From Gnetum montanum (taxonomy: Eukaryota; Streptophyta; Gnetopsida; Gnetales; Gnetaceae): a stretch of 64,000 nt of DNA. The stretch is from positions 6,145-70,144 of the forward strand of contig MNCI01015788.1 in the NCBI GenBank assembly GCA_015680685.1, written 5' to 3'. Positions 33,850-45,789 of the stretch are shown piece after piece. The notes beneath the pieces are model-generated. The model was not told the DNA's origin and made no database searches. It saw nothing but the letters and a program-made list of their open reading frames with translations. Each line of letters starts with the position of its first letter. The first letter of the stretch is position 1. The position numbers and the translations under genes were made by a program.

Positions 33850-35640
33850 TCAATGTGTCTTTGTGTACATACATCGATTGGTTTTGAGGTTAGATAAGGT
33901 TAAAAACATCCATAACCAACTTGCCTCTATCTATCATCGTTTGTAGGTCATCCTTCAATGCAAGGTAGAAGTCAGTGTGATGACCAAGCAATTGATGATA
34001 GTGATAAAACTAGTTGATCTTGAAACACTTAGGTACCTAAGGGTCATCTTTAGTTTCTCAAGTGGGATCCTTGGCTATCTCACATAGCCTCTCATGCTTT
34101 TTGTGAGCACTTTTGGCCATTGTCTTATATTGGATCCTTCCACTCTTCAATAATTTTTCTAAGAGCTTAAATGATTTCAAAGGCAACATAGTGTATTTTG
34201 TTTCCTTTCCACTCAAATGTGGGTCTAGAGGTAGTTGATGTAGTGACCATAGATGTTGAGGGTTGGTTGTTGTGGTTGTTAGCAAGGGCCTTGGGTTGAT
34301 TATTTCTTAGCCCCTAATTGGTTGTCTTAGCTTCTTTTGCCACCATTGCCACCACTACATTATTTTTCTTAGTCCTCTCCTTGTCCCTTCATGTGTGTTG
34401 GTTCTTGTATGGCATGTAGATAGGGTTGTGGCTAGCCTCCAAAGCATCGTATATGTTTTTGGTGTGGGAGAAGGCTTTACTCAATGACAGTAGGTTAAGA
34501 TAATATAGCTTGGACTTGATGAAATTGTTAATCATCTCATTGAATATAGCTAAAAGGTGAGTTTTAGCTATGGGTTCTAGTATCTCATTAAGCAAATAGT
34601 TCCATTGTTGGATGAACTTCTAATCAATTTGAGAGGTCCTTGCTTGACCTTCATCAACTGGTCAAGGGTAGTGTTGGGATTCAAGTTATACTTGAAGTGG
34701 TTAATGAATTGTGCAATAAACTCATAAAGAGAGGATATAGATTCTCTTAATAGGGAATGGTACCAATCAAGCTCTTTTCCTATAAGGAACATAGGGAATA
34801 TTCTCACGATCATGTGCAGCTAGGCTTATAACAACAAGTACTTCAAGTGGAAGGTTATAAGATGAGAGTTGGGATTACCTTTATCATTTTACTTTGTAAA
34901 CTAGGAGATGGGGATACCAAGAGAAAGTGTCAAAGGTGGGACCATAAGACTAATGGGATCTTTTTGAAAAAATTCCATGATTTTAATGGTTTGATATGTA
35001 GAGGTATTGATCTTCTTTAACTATTTGGTCAAGTTCTAGATCATTTTAAAGGTTTAATCCAAGCCCTGGGGTGTCCTTACTAGTTGTGGAATTTGCTCAA
35101 AGGGCTATAGTGTTTGTTGGAAGGCTTGTGACCTCACTATTAGTTATGGCACTGGGGAAAGAAATTATGTCATCATGGTGGTTAGTAGGTCGAACATAGA
35201 AAAATATGTTTGTGTTGGTATATGGGGCACAAATGGAACAAAGGGGGCATGTGACCCTTGGGTTGCTTGGGGTCCAATGGTGGATCCCATTTGGGTGGTT
35301 AGAGGGTTAGTGGTAGTGCCCACTAGCAATGATTGTTGCACTAAGTGAGGTTGTGTAGAAAATGACATGGAGAGATGGAAACATATGGGTTGTGGCATTG
35401 ATTATGTTTATTGGATTACAATAACTGGCATGGGCCCAAACATGGTTGTGTAAGAAGGGATGAAGGACTAGGGAATTTTTCCCATAGAAGAGGTAAGAGG
35501 GGTGGAAATAGATGTTGGAGCCTTAGGGATTACTTGTTTAAAAAGCCCAACCAAGATGTTCTTGTGTTTAGATTCCACCCTGAACTCATCCTCTTCCTCT
35601 TACTGCTCATCAGAGCTAGCCTTTCCATCTCCCTCATCTA
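33850..35640 (-). pseudogene. Ty3/gypsy (Tat-like) gag, decayed, minus strand
   Basis: Minus-strand frames in order give a proline/glutamine-rich N-terminal part (35165-35398); MIVRIFPMFLIGKELDWYHS and FIAQFINHFKYNLNPNTTLD (34577-34813), the retrotrans_gag capsid core; NYLLNEILEP-like to EASHNPIYMPYK (34389-34595); a basic stretch KSGRIQYKTMAKSAHKK (34058-34285); and a YHQLLGHHTDFYLALKD segment (about 33950-34010), the CxYHxxxGHxT(D/E) box of Tat-lineage elements. Stops and frameshifts separate them. Gag would form the particle. A second copy of 34640-35640 lies at 58625-59660 in the same orientation. Confidence 0.75.
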
Positions 35641-37765
35641 TCTCAATTAATTGAGATAGAACATGTGCATAGGTCTTGGTGATGGGTATTTGATCATATA
35701 GGGAAGGAATATATTCCTTTTCCTTGTAATGTATGAGTTCATACACCCTCTTGGCTTTTGCTCTCATGCATGGAATCACAATGCCAGCCTAAATCTTTAC
35801 ACAAATGAAGTTGTAATGATATTCATGTATGACTAAAAATTCACAAACTCACCCCCTAAGTCTCAAAGACTACTTGCACTCAACTATGGTATGGTTCTTA
35901 GAATCATAGATCCTTATGACCTAGTGACTAGACTTGTTATTAGTGAATTAGGATAGTTGACTAGCTAAATGACATGGTGAAGATGCTAACAATGGTTGAA
36001 AAAATGTGAATTGATGAAGGAAAATAAAAATTGCAGAAAATGGAATTTTCAAAAAAAATAAAAATAAAAAAGGTAAAAATAGCTAAAAAAATTTATAGGC
36101 TATCAATAGTAATTGATTGTTAAAGGGAGGTATACCTATTTATTAGGAAAGGAAAAAGATAGGTATCAAACCCTAACCACAGTAGGTTTCCTAGATGCAT
36201 CCATGCTAAGTGTAATAAAGGGAAAGAAATGGGGTAAGATGGAAAATCTTAAACCTTTTCTTAGCAAGGTTGGGGAAGGGTTTCACTTTGGGAGAGTTCA
36301 TGATTGTTGGCAAAAATAAAAAGGAAAGATTGGCTTTTGGAATAGATAGTTTTGGAAAGTTCTTAATGTTGGTTTTTTTGGAAAATTTTCATAGTAAGGG
36401 GAAATGAGGATTTGAGTGGTGAAATTAGCAACATTGGAATCACTAGAAAATTTTGGTATCAAGAGGAGTGAATGTTTTGATAAGAAACCAACGCTAGCTT
36501 TCAAATTCCTAGCAACTGCTACAAAATGTTTTGAAAACCCAAACACCTACAACTTCCATTCTAGGCTTTGGTGGTAGGGGAAGAATGGGTTTCAATAGTG
36601 GTTGTGTAGAAAAAAGGGTGTCAAAAAAATTTGTAGGAAAAATATTTCAAATATTTTAGAAAATTTAAAGTAAGGTTGCCAATTTGGTCACAATTTTGAA
36701 CATAGAATTTGAGTAGAGGCCTTCCTTCTAGCATAAAAAAACTATAGCTACTGAAAATATCGATCAAAAGAAAATCAAAAAATTTTACCAAAATAATTTT
36801 AACCCTATATCCCAAGGGCCTCTACAAAAAATAGGATCCAATGTGTATTAGATTGTCTAGTAGATCATCAAAGGACTCAAGGAGGATTAAATGAGATTGT
36901 AGAAATAAAAATGCAAATACATATATGAAAATAAATGCATTGAAATGAAAAAAATGAATAAAACTTACACACAAAAAGAACTATAAGCTTTATTTTAATG
37001 GAGATCTATACAAATTATACCTAGAGTAGCAAGTGTTTTACTTCATTTGAGGTTTAGATTCCATTGAAATTGCTACAAACAGCTTCATGATCTAGAGGTT
37101 CTATAGTTTCCAATGCTTTTGAACATTTGCTGCTTTTTGCACTATATCTACAATCTTGGTCATGTAAAGGGGTGAGATTTTTAAGGGGGTTTTGCTACCA
37201 AGAAGGGTCATGTTGGGGGTAAAGCCCAAAATGCTCAATGTTGGTACCCAAAATTCACACAATCTCAAAAGAAGGCAACAATGGCTATGGAGGTTTCACG
37301 CTAGAAATTCAAGAAGCTACTTGTATGCAAGACTATAATAGCTCTTGAATGCAAAATATGCCTTAAAATGTGAATGTGTGGAACCTTTTCATGGTCTTCA
37401 TGTTTGGAGTTTATATGCATTTAACCATAAAATTTGCTACAAATTTCTGTCAAATTGCTTATAGATTTCTAGCTATGTGCAGGTGTGGTGGGTGTTTAAA
37501 TCTAGTAGGATTACTATGTATGGTAAGTATTATACCCACTAGCATCAAAGCTATTCTGTTTACTAAAAATACTAAAATGGAAATTTCACCATCATTGACT
37601 TCTTCCACCCTTGGTAGGCCTTCCAACAATAACATTGGCATGCAGGATCAATGTTGGAGTTTGTGTAGTGCTAAAATTTTGGATCATGTTGAATCAACAA
37701 TGGGCTCTTGGGCCATGCTAAGGCAACATTGCGATGTGGGGTTGGGGGAGTGGGGGTAAGAGTTA
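35641..37765. other. leader and LTR-like DNA of the minus-strand element
   Basis: AT-rich, without supported genes; frames at 36298-36546 (-) and 37370-37759 (+) show no domain. By position it is 5' leader and U5 of the element whose gag starts at about 35640. No clear primer binding site was found. Confidence 0.4.
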
Positions 37766-38135
37766 TACTCCCCACACTAGGCATGGGTGAAGTTACACCT
37801 CGTAATGCTAGGTGTAGATGGGTTATAACCCCCAACATGTATCTCCAACATGGAAAATTTTATACCCCTTATAAAATCCATCAAAATGCCAATTTTAGCA
37901 TCCCAAAAGGCATTTTTAATCCCCCATGAATCCCAAATATTGGCATTATATGACTCTTTTCTCTTGGGTGATGAGGTTTTGATCACTTATGAAGCATTTA
38001 TCAACCCAAAAAGTATAAGGTATGGGAGATTGCACCTCATGGGTTGAAATATTTATATTTTAAAATGAAGTTATAGCCTTAGGTCTTATGGGGTGTGGGT
38101 TACATGGCCAAAAAAGGTTACAACATGAATTTGTT
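37766..38135 (-). repeat. LTR-like repeat, minus-oriented copy
   Basis: The reverse complement contains AATTCATGTTGTAAC, AAATGCCTTTTGGGATGCT, AAATTGGCATTTT and TCCATGTTGGAGA. The same order recurs at 53405-53735 and 58185-58510 on the plus strand. In the other two places the repeat follows Tat pol remnants, and here it precedes a Tat-like gag, so an LTR of that family is the simplest reading. Confidence 0.65.
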
Positions 38136-38540
38136 TGATGTTTCGCATGGTTTTATGTGAAATGTGGAGGTTGAAGCATTAGGCTAAGGCTTGGTAACTA
38201 TAGCAAATGTAAAAATCAAATAACAATTAAGACCAACATTAAACATAAAACAACAAAACCCAAACATATAAAAAAAATGGCTATATATCTAAAGTATCAT
38301 TTAGAATGATAGCAAGGGGTTCACCTAGCTATGAGGGGTTAAATATGGTGCCAAAATCATCTAATAGGGCATTGGATAACCCCTCATCCTCATGTCATTG
38401 TAAAAGCTCCTCCTCTAGGTACTTTTTGCTTCACCTTCGTTGTTGCTGCTTGGGCCACCAATTCTTATTGTTTACCTAAGAGAGTAATAAAGATAAAATG
38501 TAGAATAACTTAGCACATTTTTCCTAAAAAAAATAACAAC
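38136..38540. other. spacer, nothing recognised
   Basis: AT-rich DNA between the LTR-like repeat and the unidentified frame. No motif supported. Confidence 0.4.
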
Positions 38541-38546
38541 ATAACA

Positions 38547-39662
38547 TTAGAACATAAAAGCATAAAATAGAAAACATTTGACAAATAAAACAAAATAAAA
38601 CATGCTTGCAACCATGTTATATGCTTGGTTGATTCTAACAAAAAACCTCTTTTTGGAAGGTTGCTTAAGTACTAGTGTTGCTTCCCCAACTATAGGCCTC
38701 TTTAGTTTTTCTCTACCCGCACCTTTAGCTTTGGCATGTATTTTCTTTACCTTTTCAACATTCCAATGCATAACTTGAGGTTCTATCACTATGCTATTAG
38801 GGGAAGCACAATGCCTATCACTAAGTCCCTTAGTGGTAATAGACAATGACTCCTTGATGTCCTTTGGTGGATTTTGAGCCTTTATGATGGGAAAAAGGTG
38901 TTTCAACCAAGGCCTAGAGAGTTGGGATGGATCTTGACTTACCCATTGTCCATCCTTCCTCACCAATAGGAACTTTATAAATCTCCATAGATATGCCATG
39001 AAAAATGCAAAATGCATGTGGCATTTTGTCATGAGGTTGTTCCAAAGTTTTAGGATCTTCCCATGTAGCCCAAAAATCAAATGAGTAGCTGAGTTAAATT
39101 GAGCATCCTTGATAAGGATCTTCTTCATAGTCCATGCTTATTCAATGGCCATGATCTTTTCCTTTGATAATAACTTAGTAAATGCCCAAGAGTGGAACAA
39201 GGGATATGCCCCTTTAGCCTCTACAACCTAGGATTTGTTGAGAGATAACTCCTTGTGAGCATGGAAAGTATCTAACCACTCTTCCACTTCCTCTTGGTGG
39301 TCCATCTATTTCCCTACATTGGAGACAACATTTAAGCCCTTGCAAGGAACTACAAGGAGGTCAATGAAGGTGGACTTATTGATGACTAGGATGATAGGCA
39401 CACCATGCACTTGGGTGATGAACTTCTTCATCCATTTGTTACAAGAGTTGATAGTATTCACCATCTCTAGGGTAGGGATGGTTGGGCTAGAAGCCATGAA
39501 ATGATTAGGCAAACCTATATCAATGATGTTTGCTTGGATCTCTCTAAGCACCTAAGTAGCCAACCACTACTGCATTGAATCCACCTCATCATACTTAAGG
39601 ATAGGAATCTCCTTGGAGCATCTTGAAGCGATTAATGTGATAGTGGAGGAAGTGGTAGCCAT
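38547..39662 (-). pseudogene. unidentified 371-codon frame broken only by TAG/TAA
   Basis: From ATG at 39662 (MATTSSTITLIASRCSKEIP) one frame runs to 38547 with five internal stops: four TAG and one TAA, each explained by a single C to T in a Gln codon (or G to A in Trp). Recognisable stretches are LREIQANIIDIGLPNHFM, KFITQVHGVPIILVIN, LFHSWAFTKLLSKEKIMAIE, ATHLIFGLHGKILKLWNNLM, a DGQWVSQDPSQL segment and a basic C-terminal part (VEKVKKIHAKAKGAGREKLK). I do not recognise the family. It could be an accessory ORF of a Ty3/gypsy element or the last exon of the decayed gene upstream (39870-40702). No frameshift is needed, so it is younger or more constrained than most of the window. Confidence 0.6.
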
Positions 39663-39869
39663 ATAATACAACAAAATGACCTATTAGATTAAGCCTAGGA
39701 ATACCATACATAAAACCAAAAATACAACAAGTATAACGAATTAAGACCAAATTTATAGACATACGAATGAAACCTTTTAAATAATTAAGACCCAAATGAC
39801 CTACAATAATGTGATCATGAAAATGTTGATATAACATCACAAAAGAATTTAATAAAGAAAAAAATCTTA

Positions 39870-40702
39870 CTTTTATTATTGGATGAAGTTAGTGTGGGGA
39901 CACAAATGGGGATACATGTATCCAAACCAAAATTACGGATTCCCCACCAACTTTAGGTTATCCCATTTACCAAGCACCTACAATAGGCTTTGGAATAGAG
40001 TGTCATGTATCTATAAAAGTAATCTTTAAGTTGCTCCATCACAGTGAGCCTCATCACTTGGCCTTTTGTAAATGCATCCAATGTTGTTTAGGCTAAAGGT
40101 AAGAGTTGGTAGCTCTTGATCAACCCATGTTCATCAACCTTGTACCTATAAGCATAAAAAAATCAAAATAAAAATTTTAAGAATAGCCTAAATAAATTAA
40201 ATTTTAAGCCAAAGAATAGAGAAAAAAAATTTCTAGCTCTTACACTTACCCCTCTAAATAGTGCATAGTGCTAGGAGAGTTCTGAAATAATGTGTTGACA
40301 TGGTGACTAACAAGCAACATGTTATTAGCATTATACTAGATGAACTTAAGCATGTTCCAAATCGTAGACAACTTACAAATTCCTCCAGTATACTTGTTGT
40401 CATGTCTTTGATCCTCAACATGGGAATTAGGATCATCAATAATGAACTTGATGATCATACATGTAGAGCACAATAGTAAGGTCTCCACAATTACTAATGT
40501 TGTCTCCAAAGTCAAGTATGACCACACCATCACACTAAAATTTTGGAGGAGATAGGCAAAGAATTCCTTTATCCCTGGTTGAAACTATAAAGAGCCATGT
40601 TCCAAGACCATGTCTATAGGTGAGATGTTGGACCCCAGTGTATGGATGTAGCAAAGGAGCCACACCAACTCAATGACCACCAAGATGGATTTTAGAAGAG
40701 CC
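39870..40702 (-). pseudogene. intron-containing gene fragment resembling an FCP1/NIF-type phosphatase domain
   Basis: Two exon-like pieces are separated by an intron with consensus borders (GTAAGT at 40249-40244, TTATAG ending at 40146; 104 nt). The first, 40702-40250, follows an acceptor-like ATCATGTAG. It reads LLKSILVVIELVWLLCYIHT, FQPGIKEFFAYLLQNFSVMV then WSYLT, and after a gap LSTIWNMLKFI, NANNMLLVSHHVNTLFQNS. That order resembles the HAD-like NIF domain (a DLDxTLL start, RPxxxEFL...VGVWSS, then NTLLVDDSPYK). The catalytic DxDxT is gone and LLVDD reads LLVSH. The second piece, 40145 to about 39871, reads YKVDEHGLIKSYQLLPLA and ends at another GTAAGA donor. In-frame stops are TAG. Similarity is judged by eye; it is a dead copy either way. 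Confidence 0.42.
40146..40249 (-). other. probable intron in the phosphatase-like fragment
   Basis: Donor GAGGG|GTAAGTGT and acceptor TGCTTATAG|GTACAAGG on the minus strand; 104 nt and AT-rich. Removing it joins YLEG to YKVDEHG in frame. Confidence 0.55.
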
Positions 40703-40710
40703 CTACATGA

Positions 40711-42900
40711 TACAACAACAATGACAACAACCATGAATAATCATAATAAAAAAATGCACAAATAGAAAAAAACAAAAAAATTCAATGTGACCCATTGTCA
40801 ACATTTTCAGCTAATTTAAGTTACGCAATTCATGGCTTAAACACTTAACCAAAAAGACGATAACCCAATATTATGAACAATTTACATATAACAACTTGAT
40901 AAAAACTGACCTACTAGCAACTAGTATTAGATTTATGGTGATATATTGATAAAAATAATAAATTTTTTAATGTTAAAACATTAAATCCATGGAAAAATAG
41001 CTTGTACCTACTACAATAATCACAAAATCCCAAAGTGAATCTTGAAAATTTTTTACTAGAAGTCCTAGTTAATAGTCAAATTAGCTATAGTAAAAACTCT
41101 AGGGGGCTAGTTAAGAATTTTGGAAAAATTTAAGTGATGGTTGAAAACTAAAATAAAGCATGTAAATAACCTTAGAAATATTTGAACATAATCATAATAA
41201 CTTAAGAACCACACCAAAAATACCTATATAGCCAAAGAGGTTTGTAGTTGTAATAACCAAAATTGCAACTATACATGACAAGTTTAAATATGAATAAATA
41301 TGACAATTTAGAACCAGAACCTTTTTATGAGTCTAGGGACTAAGTATGAAAACATTCAATAAACATTTTTTTATCTACACTAAAGTACTATTCCTAGAAA
41401 AATAATTTAATAATAACCCAAGACCATAATGAAATTTAATCAAAAATTTGCAAAACACTGGAAATTTTAGAAAATGGCAGTAGCGATTCACTAATAAAAA
41501 ATATGGAAAATTTTCAGAATTCCTAAAACCATTACAAAACCCTCCTTAACACCTTCTATAATCCCTAGAGACCTTGGATTTTGGCTGAAAAATTCTTCCA
41601 AGTATTAATGGTGTCCATTTTCACATGAGTAAAACCATGAAAACCAAATATCTCACTGTGCACTAGTCCATGAAAAAAATTCATAGACAGTTAACCATAG
41701 ATTAGAATTTAGTGATTCCACAACTTTTTAAACTAATAAATGATAAACTAAAAAACTAAGAACTTAAAAAATCAAAAATCCTTAGCCTTTTTTGCATTAA
41801 AGATTTGGAAAATGACATGGAAAAGATAGCAAAATTGAAAACCCCTATCAGCTCGCTTACAGGAAAATTCACAGAAAATTTACCATAACTCAAAATTCAT
41901 AGAAAATAGTGGTTCAACCACTATTTTGATTGCTAAACTAAATATTGTGATCCTAAAACCATAAAAACTAAAAATTCCAAGCCTTTTGCACATAGAAAAA
42001 TCTAAAAGTAACATTCCTTTTTAGTGGGGAAACTGCAGAAAAGGCAAAGAAAATACTTGAATAAAATTTATAATTAGGCATAGGACAATACAAAAGTTAA
42101 AGAAACATTGAAACATCATAAACATGGGCTAGATCTAACATATTAATGTTAAAAAATTTAATTCTAGTCAATGAAAAAGCCTACACAAGAAAAAACACCT
42201 AGGATTTCACTAACATTTCTTATGAAATGTCCAAGAGTGGTGTACTTGAGGGTCATTGAGGATGATCCTTTAACAATCAAATGTTTTTTTAGGTTAGAGA
42301 GTGCTCTTGTAGCTACATCAACCTCCTCCAAGGCTCAATTATTGCTAATGGAAGTTTTCATCTTTGATATTCTAAACAAACAAGTTAGGAAACACCAAAA
42401 TCTTCAAGCTTCAGGAAGTCCTCTAGCAACTATGCTTGCTCCTTGGTGTAGAATGGTTGAGCTATGTTGGAGATACCTATAATTGAAGCCAAGAAGAGGA
42501 TGAAAGCTCTAGTGATATGTGCTAAAGGTTGAAGTTGGTGTGATGAATGTGATTTTTGCAAAACTATAATGTGGGAATATATCCCAAACTTACGCATTTA
42601 TCACAAAAACCCTAGTTTCCTAAAACACCCATAAAAGTTCCACATAACTCTATGATCACAATTAGAAAGTGGAACTACACTGGGTTAGTGGAAAATTAAT
42701 TAGTTTAACAATTCAAGTTTGAGATGGATCCCACTAGGCACATCTCTAACAAGCTAATAAAAATCCTAATACACTTGCATTTAGGCTTCTTCATGAGAAA
42801 TACAATAGGGCTTAAGCCTCTAAAATCCTTGGAATGGATTCTAAACCCTAACCACTACCAAAAAATACCTCTTAGCTATCCATCTATGTAATATTCAAAT
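40711..42900. other. AT-rich DNA, nothing certain
   Basis: It may be introns and upstream part of the minus-strand gene fragment, or old transposon DNA. The plus frame 42171-42482 (103 codons, ending ELCWRYL) has no recognisable domain; its composition (Leu-, Ser- and Thr-rich) does not exclude an exon but I do not call it. Confidence 0.4.
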
Positions 42901-42949
42901 CCAAAAGGTCTTATGTCCATAATTAGTAATCACATATTGACATTGGAGG

Positions 42950-43547
42950 ATATTGGACACTAAGAAAGGCCAAAAATCATAGTATAATTGGTTATTTTTG
43001 GCAACTACCCTAACCAAGAGCTTGACTATGTTGGCTAGCATAGTCCCAATAGAGATAATTTCTTCCACCACTGTAGGATCATGATCTACTTCAAAATAGC
43101 TAGACCATGCCTCAAAACATAGCTAGAGCCATCAGTAGCTCTAAAACCTCATAAAACTTGTTAAAAAAAAATACCAAAATCATCCATCTTGCACTAACTA
43201 TCCTGAATCCCATTCTCAACTATGCTAGCTAGCATAGTCCTAGCATAGTTAACAAGAACACAACTAATAAATACCCCAAGTAACCTTCAAACTAACATTT
43301 CCTGATCATTACATCCTCATGGTGTGTTTGGTGGCCTTGAAATGTCAAACAGCTAATTGAAGACAAGCCAAATACTACCCCAACCTTGGTACTACACTTG
43401 AGATGGGCTTAAGTATTCCAACCAACATAGTTTTAGTGTAGTTATGTAAGGGATGAAAATCAAGGGCATAAAATGACCTTTAGAATGATACACTATAAAC
43501 TCCACACCTCTCCAAAGTCTCCAGTAAGCCTGCAATGTAGAATAAGC

Positions 43548-43578
<31 letters not shown>

Positions 43579-44800
43579 AAAGAGATAAACCCTACTCCTA
43601 TCTTCAAGCTATGCTAGTTATGAATCCAACTATACCAGCTAGTGTAGTCCCAGTGTAGTTGGATGAGGATGGGCCATAAAAATCCATAAAAAACCTTTAT
43701 ATTGACATATCATTTCCTTCTCACCTTCCCAAAACTTTTGATGACTTTAAACTATCAAATAGTAGAATCAAAGTTAGTAAAAAAATACTTGAGACTTCAA
43801 AATACATTGGGGAAGCCTAGGACTATGTTGGCTAATGTAGGACTCCTATGAGAAACCCAAAATAGGCTACCAACATATCAAATTGACTTCCCAATGCATC
43901 ATCCTAACTGCAGAACCTTGCCAAAGTCTCTAAAGATCACTAAACCCTATAAAGTAAGTAAAAAATAACTAAAAATTATCATACACACCATACCTACATT
44001 GGGAATAAATTGGCTAGCCTAGGTGAGGGGTGTATGACCACATCTACACTAAAAAAACCATCAAAACTTACCATCTCGAGTCTAAACCCTATTTGTGAAC
44101 ACCAATAACTCCAAGAACTAGATTGATTAACCAAAAAAGATTACTAAAAGTGAAGATTCATGCTAACTATGATGAGGTAGGCTAGGACTACACTAGATAG
44201 CATAGTCCTTGCTATAGGATCATTGAATTAACACCACAAAACTCAAAATGGCCTAAAACTTGATTCGAGAATCCTAGAGTTGTGAAACCTTAAAGCTAGC
44301 TATATTTTGGCCTTTTTTTTACCATGAAAGTCAAGATTTTAATACAACTACATTGAGACCACCTTCAACTATGCTGGGTAGTGTATTCATGGGGTTTTGG
44401 TGCTAAAATGCCACTTGCAGTTGCCTTTTTGACCCTTAGATGGCTAGTTTAGCCTTTGCAAGATCTTGTGTTGAACTAGGAAGCTGATGGAACAACAATT
44501 TTAATTATGACATCCCAGAAACCTACTTTTCCTATGCATCTACATAAGGACTAAACTAGCTAGTGTTTTCCTAGCATAGTCACTAGTTTTCACATCATTT
44601 GCATCTTCCAGAGGTCAAAACAATGCCAAGGTTCACCAATCTCCAAACCCAATGCACTGCACTATCCATACAAACCATTAGGACCCCAAAATTGGTCATT
44701 AAAAAGCTAGAGAGTTGCCTATTGATGCTAACTATGTTGGGGCCTATCCCAACTATGTTGACCAATGTAGTCCTAGTTGGGCCTAGCATACTCTCAAGAA
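42950..44800. repeat. diverged tandem array, unit about 165-210 bp
   Basis: A motif close to AACTATGCTAGCTAGCATAG plus TCC recurs at about 43018, 43215, 43418, 43625, 43830, 44020, 44195, 44360, 44550 and 44730, with spacings clustering around 200 bp. Between motifs, similar words recur in the same order (CCAAAGTCTCTA-like, then AGTNAGTAAAAAATA). Units are strongly diverged. The motif is partly palindromic. The array sits just upstream of the second repeat block and the Tat pol. Confidence 0.7.
43548..43574. repeat. A27 homopolymer
   Basis: Twenty-seven consecutive A within one unit of the tandem array. It may be a slippage-prone expansion of the A-rich segment present in other units. Confidence 0.95.
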
Positions 44801-44989
44801 AAGGTTTCATTTTTTACTTCAAGCAACATTAAAATGATAATGCAAAGTGTCGAAACTTACCTATCACTATGGCTCACTAATGCTTAAAACTAGTAAACTT
44901 TAACTATGATTAATCAATATTGACCATATTTTCTACATGTTTTCTATCCTAGCTTTTTTTGCTTTTCTCCATAGTGTTTCAACCTATTT

Positions 44990-45700
44990 AGACCTTGTTA
45001 TGCATAGTTAACCTTTATTGTTTGGCCTTTTGATGTCAACTAGATTCATTTTTGGTCATTGAATCATCATTTGGCCCTATTCCACCAAATTTTTTTTATC
45101 ATTTAGCATCATTTGACCTTGAAAAACTTAATCTAATAATAATTTACATCATTAAAAATCATTGTGACCTTTCGCATCCATCAAGGATGACATTTGATGG
45201 GGTTCAACCATCATTTCATCACCATTTAACTTTACTTGGCCATCATTTGACCTCTGTTCCATGACTGTTAGCCTTTATCTTACCCTACCTACCTTGACCT
45301 ATCTTCTATGGCCTTTTTTGACCATGTATTAGCCTTTTCCAATGTCATTTGATGGTACTTGACCATCATTAGATCTTCCTTTGGCCATATTAGAACATCA
45401 TTTGGGTTTATTCATTTGACTACCATTTAGTATCTACTTGGTCTTACTTCATGTTGTGTGGTGTTTAATGCATCTTACCTATCTTTTTCAATGCCCTATG
45501 ACCTTTTATTACCATTATTTAGCCTCCTTCAACATCATTGAATGGGTTTGATCATCATTTAGCATTCATTTAACCTCATTCAATCATTATCTAGCTCTAG
45601 TTTGACCTTGTTTGGCCTTTGTTGCATCTTGTTTATCTAACCTACCTTTCATGACCTATGATAGCCTTGTTTAAATCATATTTGATCATTGTTGTGATGT
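44990..45700. repeat. second diverged tandem array, unit about 165-185 bp
   Basis: Phrases such as ACCTTGACCTATCTTCTATG, CATCATTTGACCTT, CCTTCAACATCATTGA and TTGATCATCATTTAG recur in a common order near 45010, 45170, 45291, 45475 and 45640. Strongly diverged, T-rich on the plus strand. The plus frame 45052-45264 is a by-product. Confidence 0.55.
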
Positions 45701-45789
45701 GTTTTGGACTGTTCTTGCATTATTACTAAAGTATTTTATCTTATTTTAACATTATTTTCTCATCTTATCACACATGTGTCACTTAATGT

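Noticed and set aside
43392-43658. Frames with poly-Phe or poly-Lys
   Set aside because: Caused by the A27 homopolymer inside a tandem-repeat unit.
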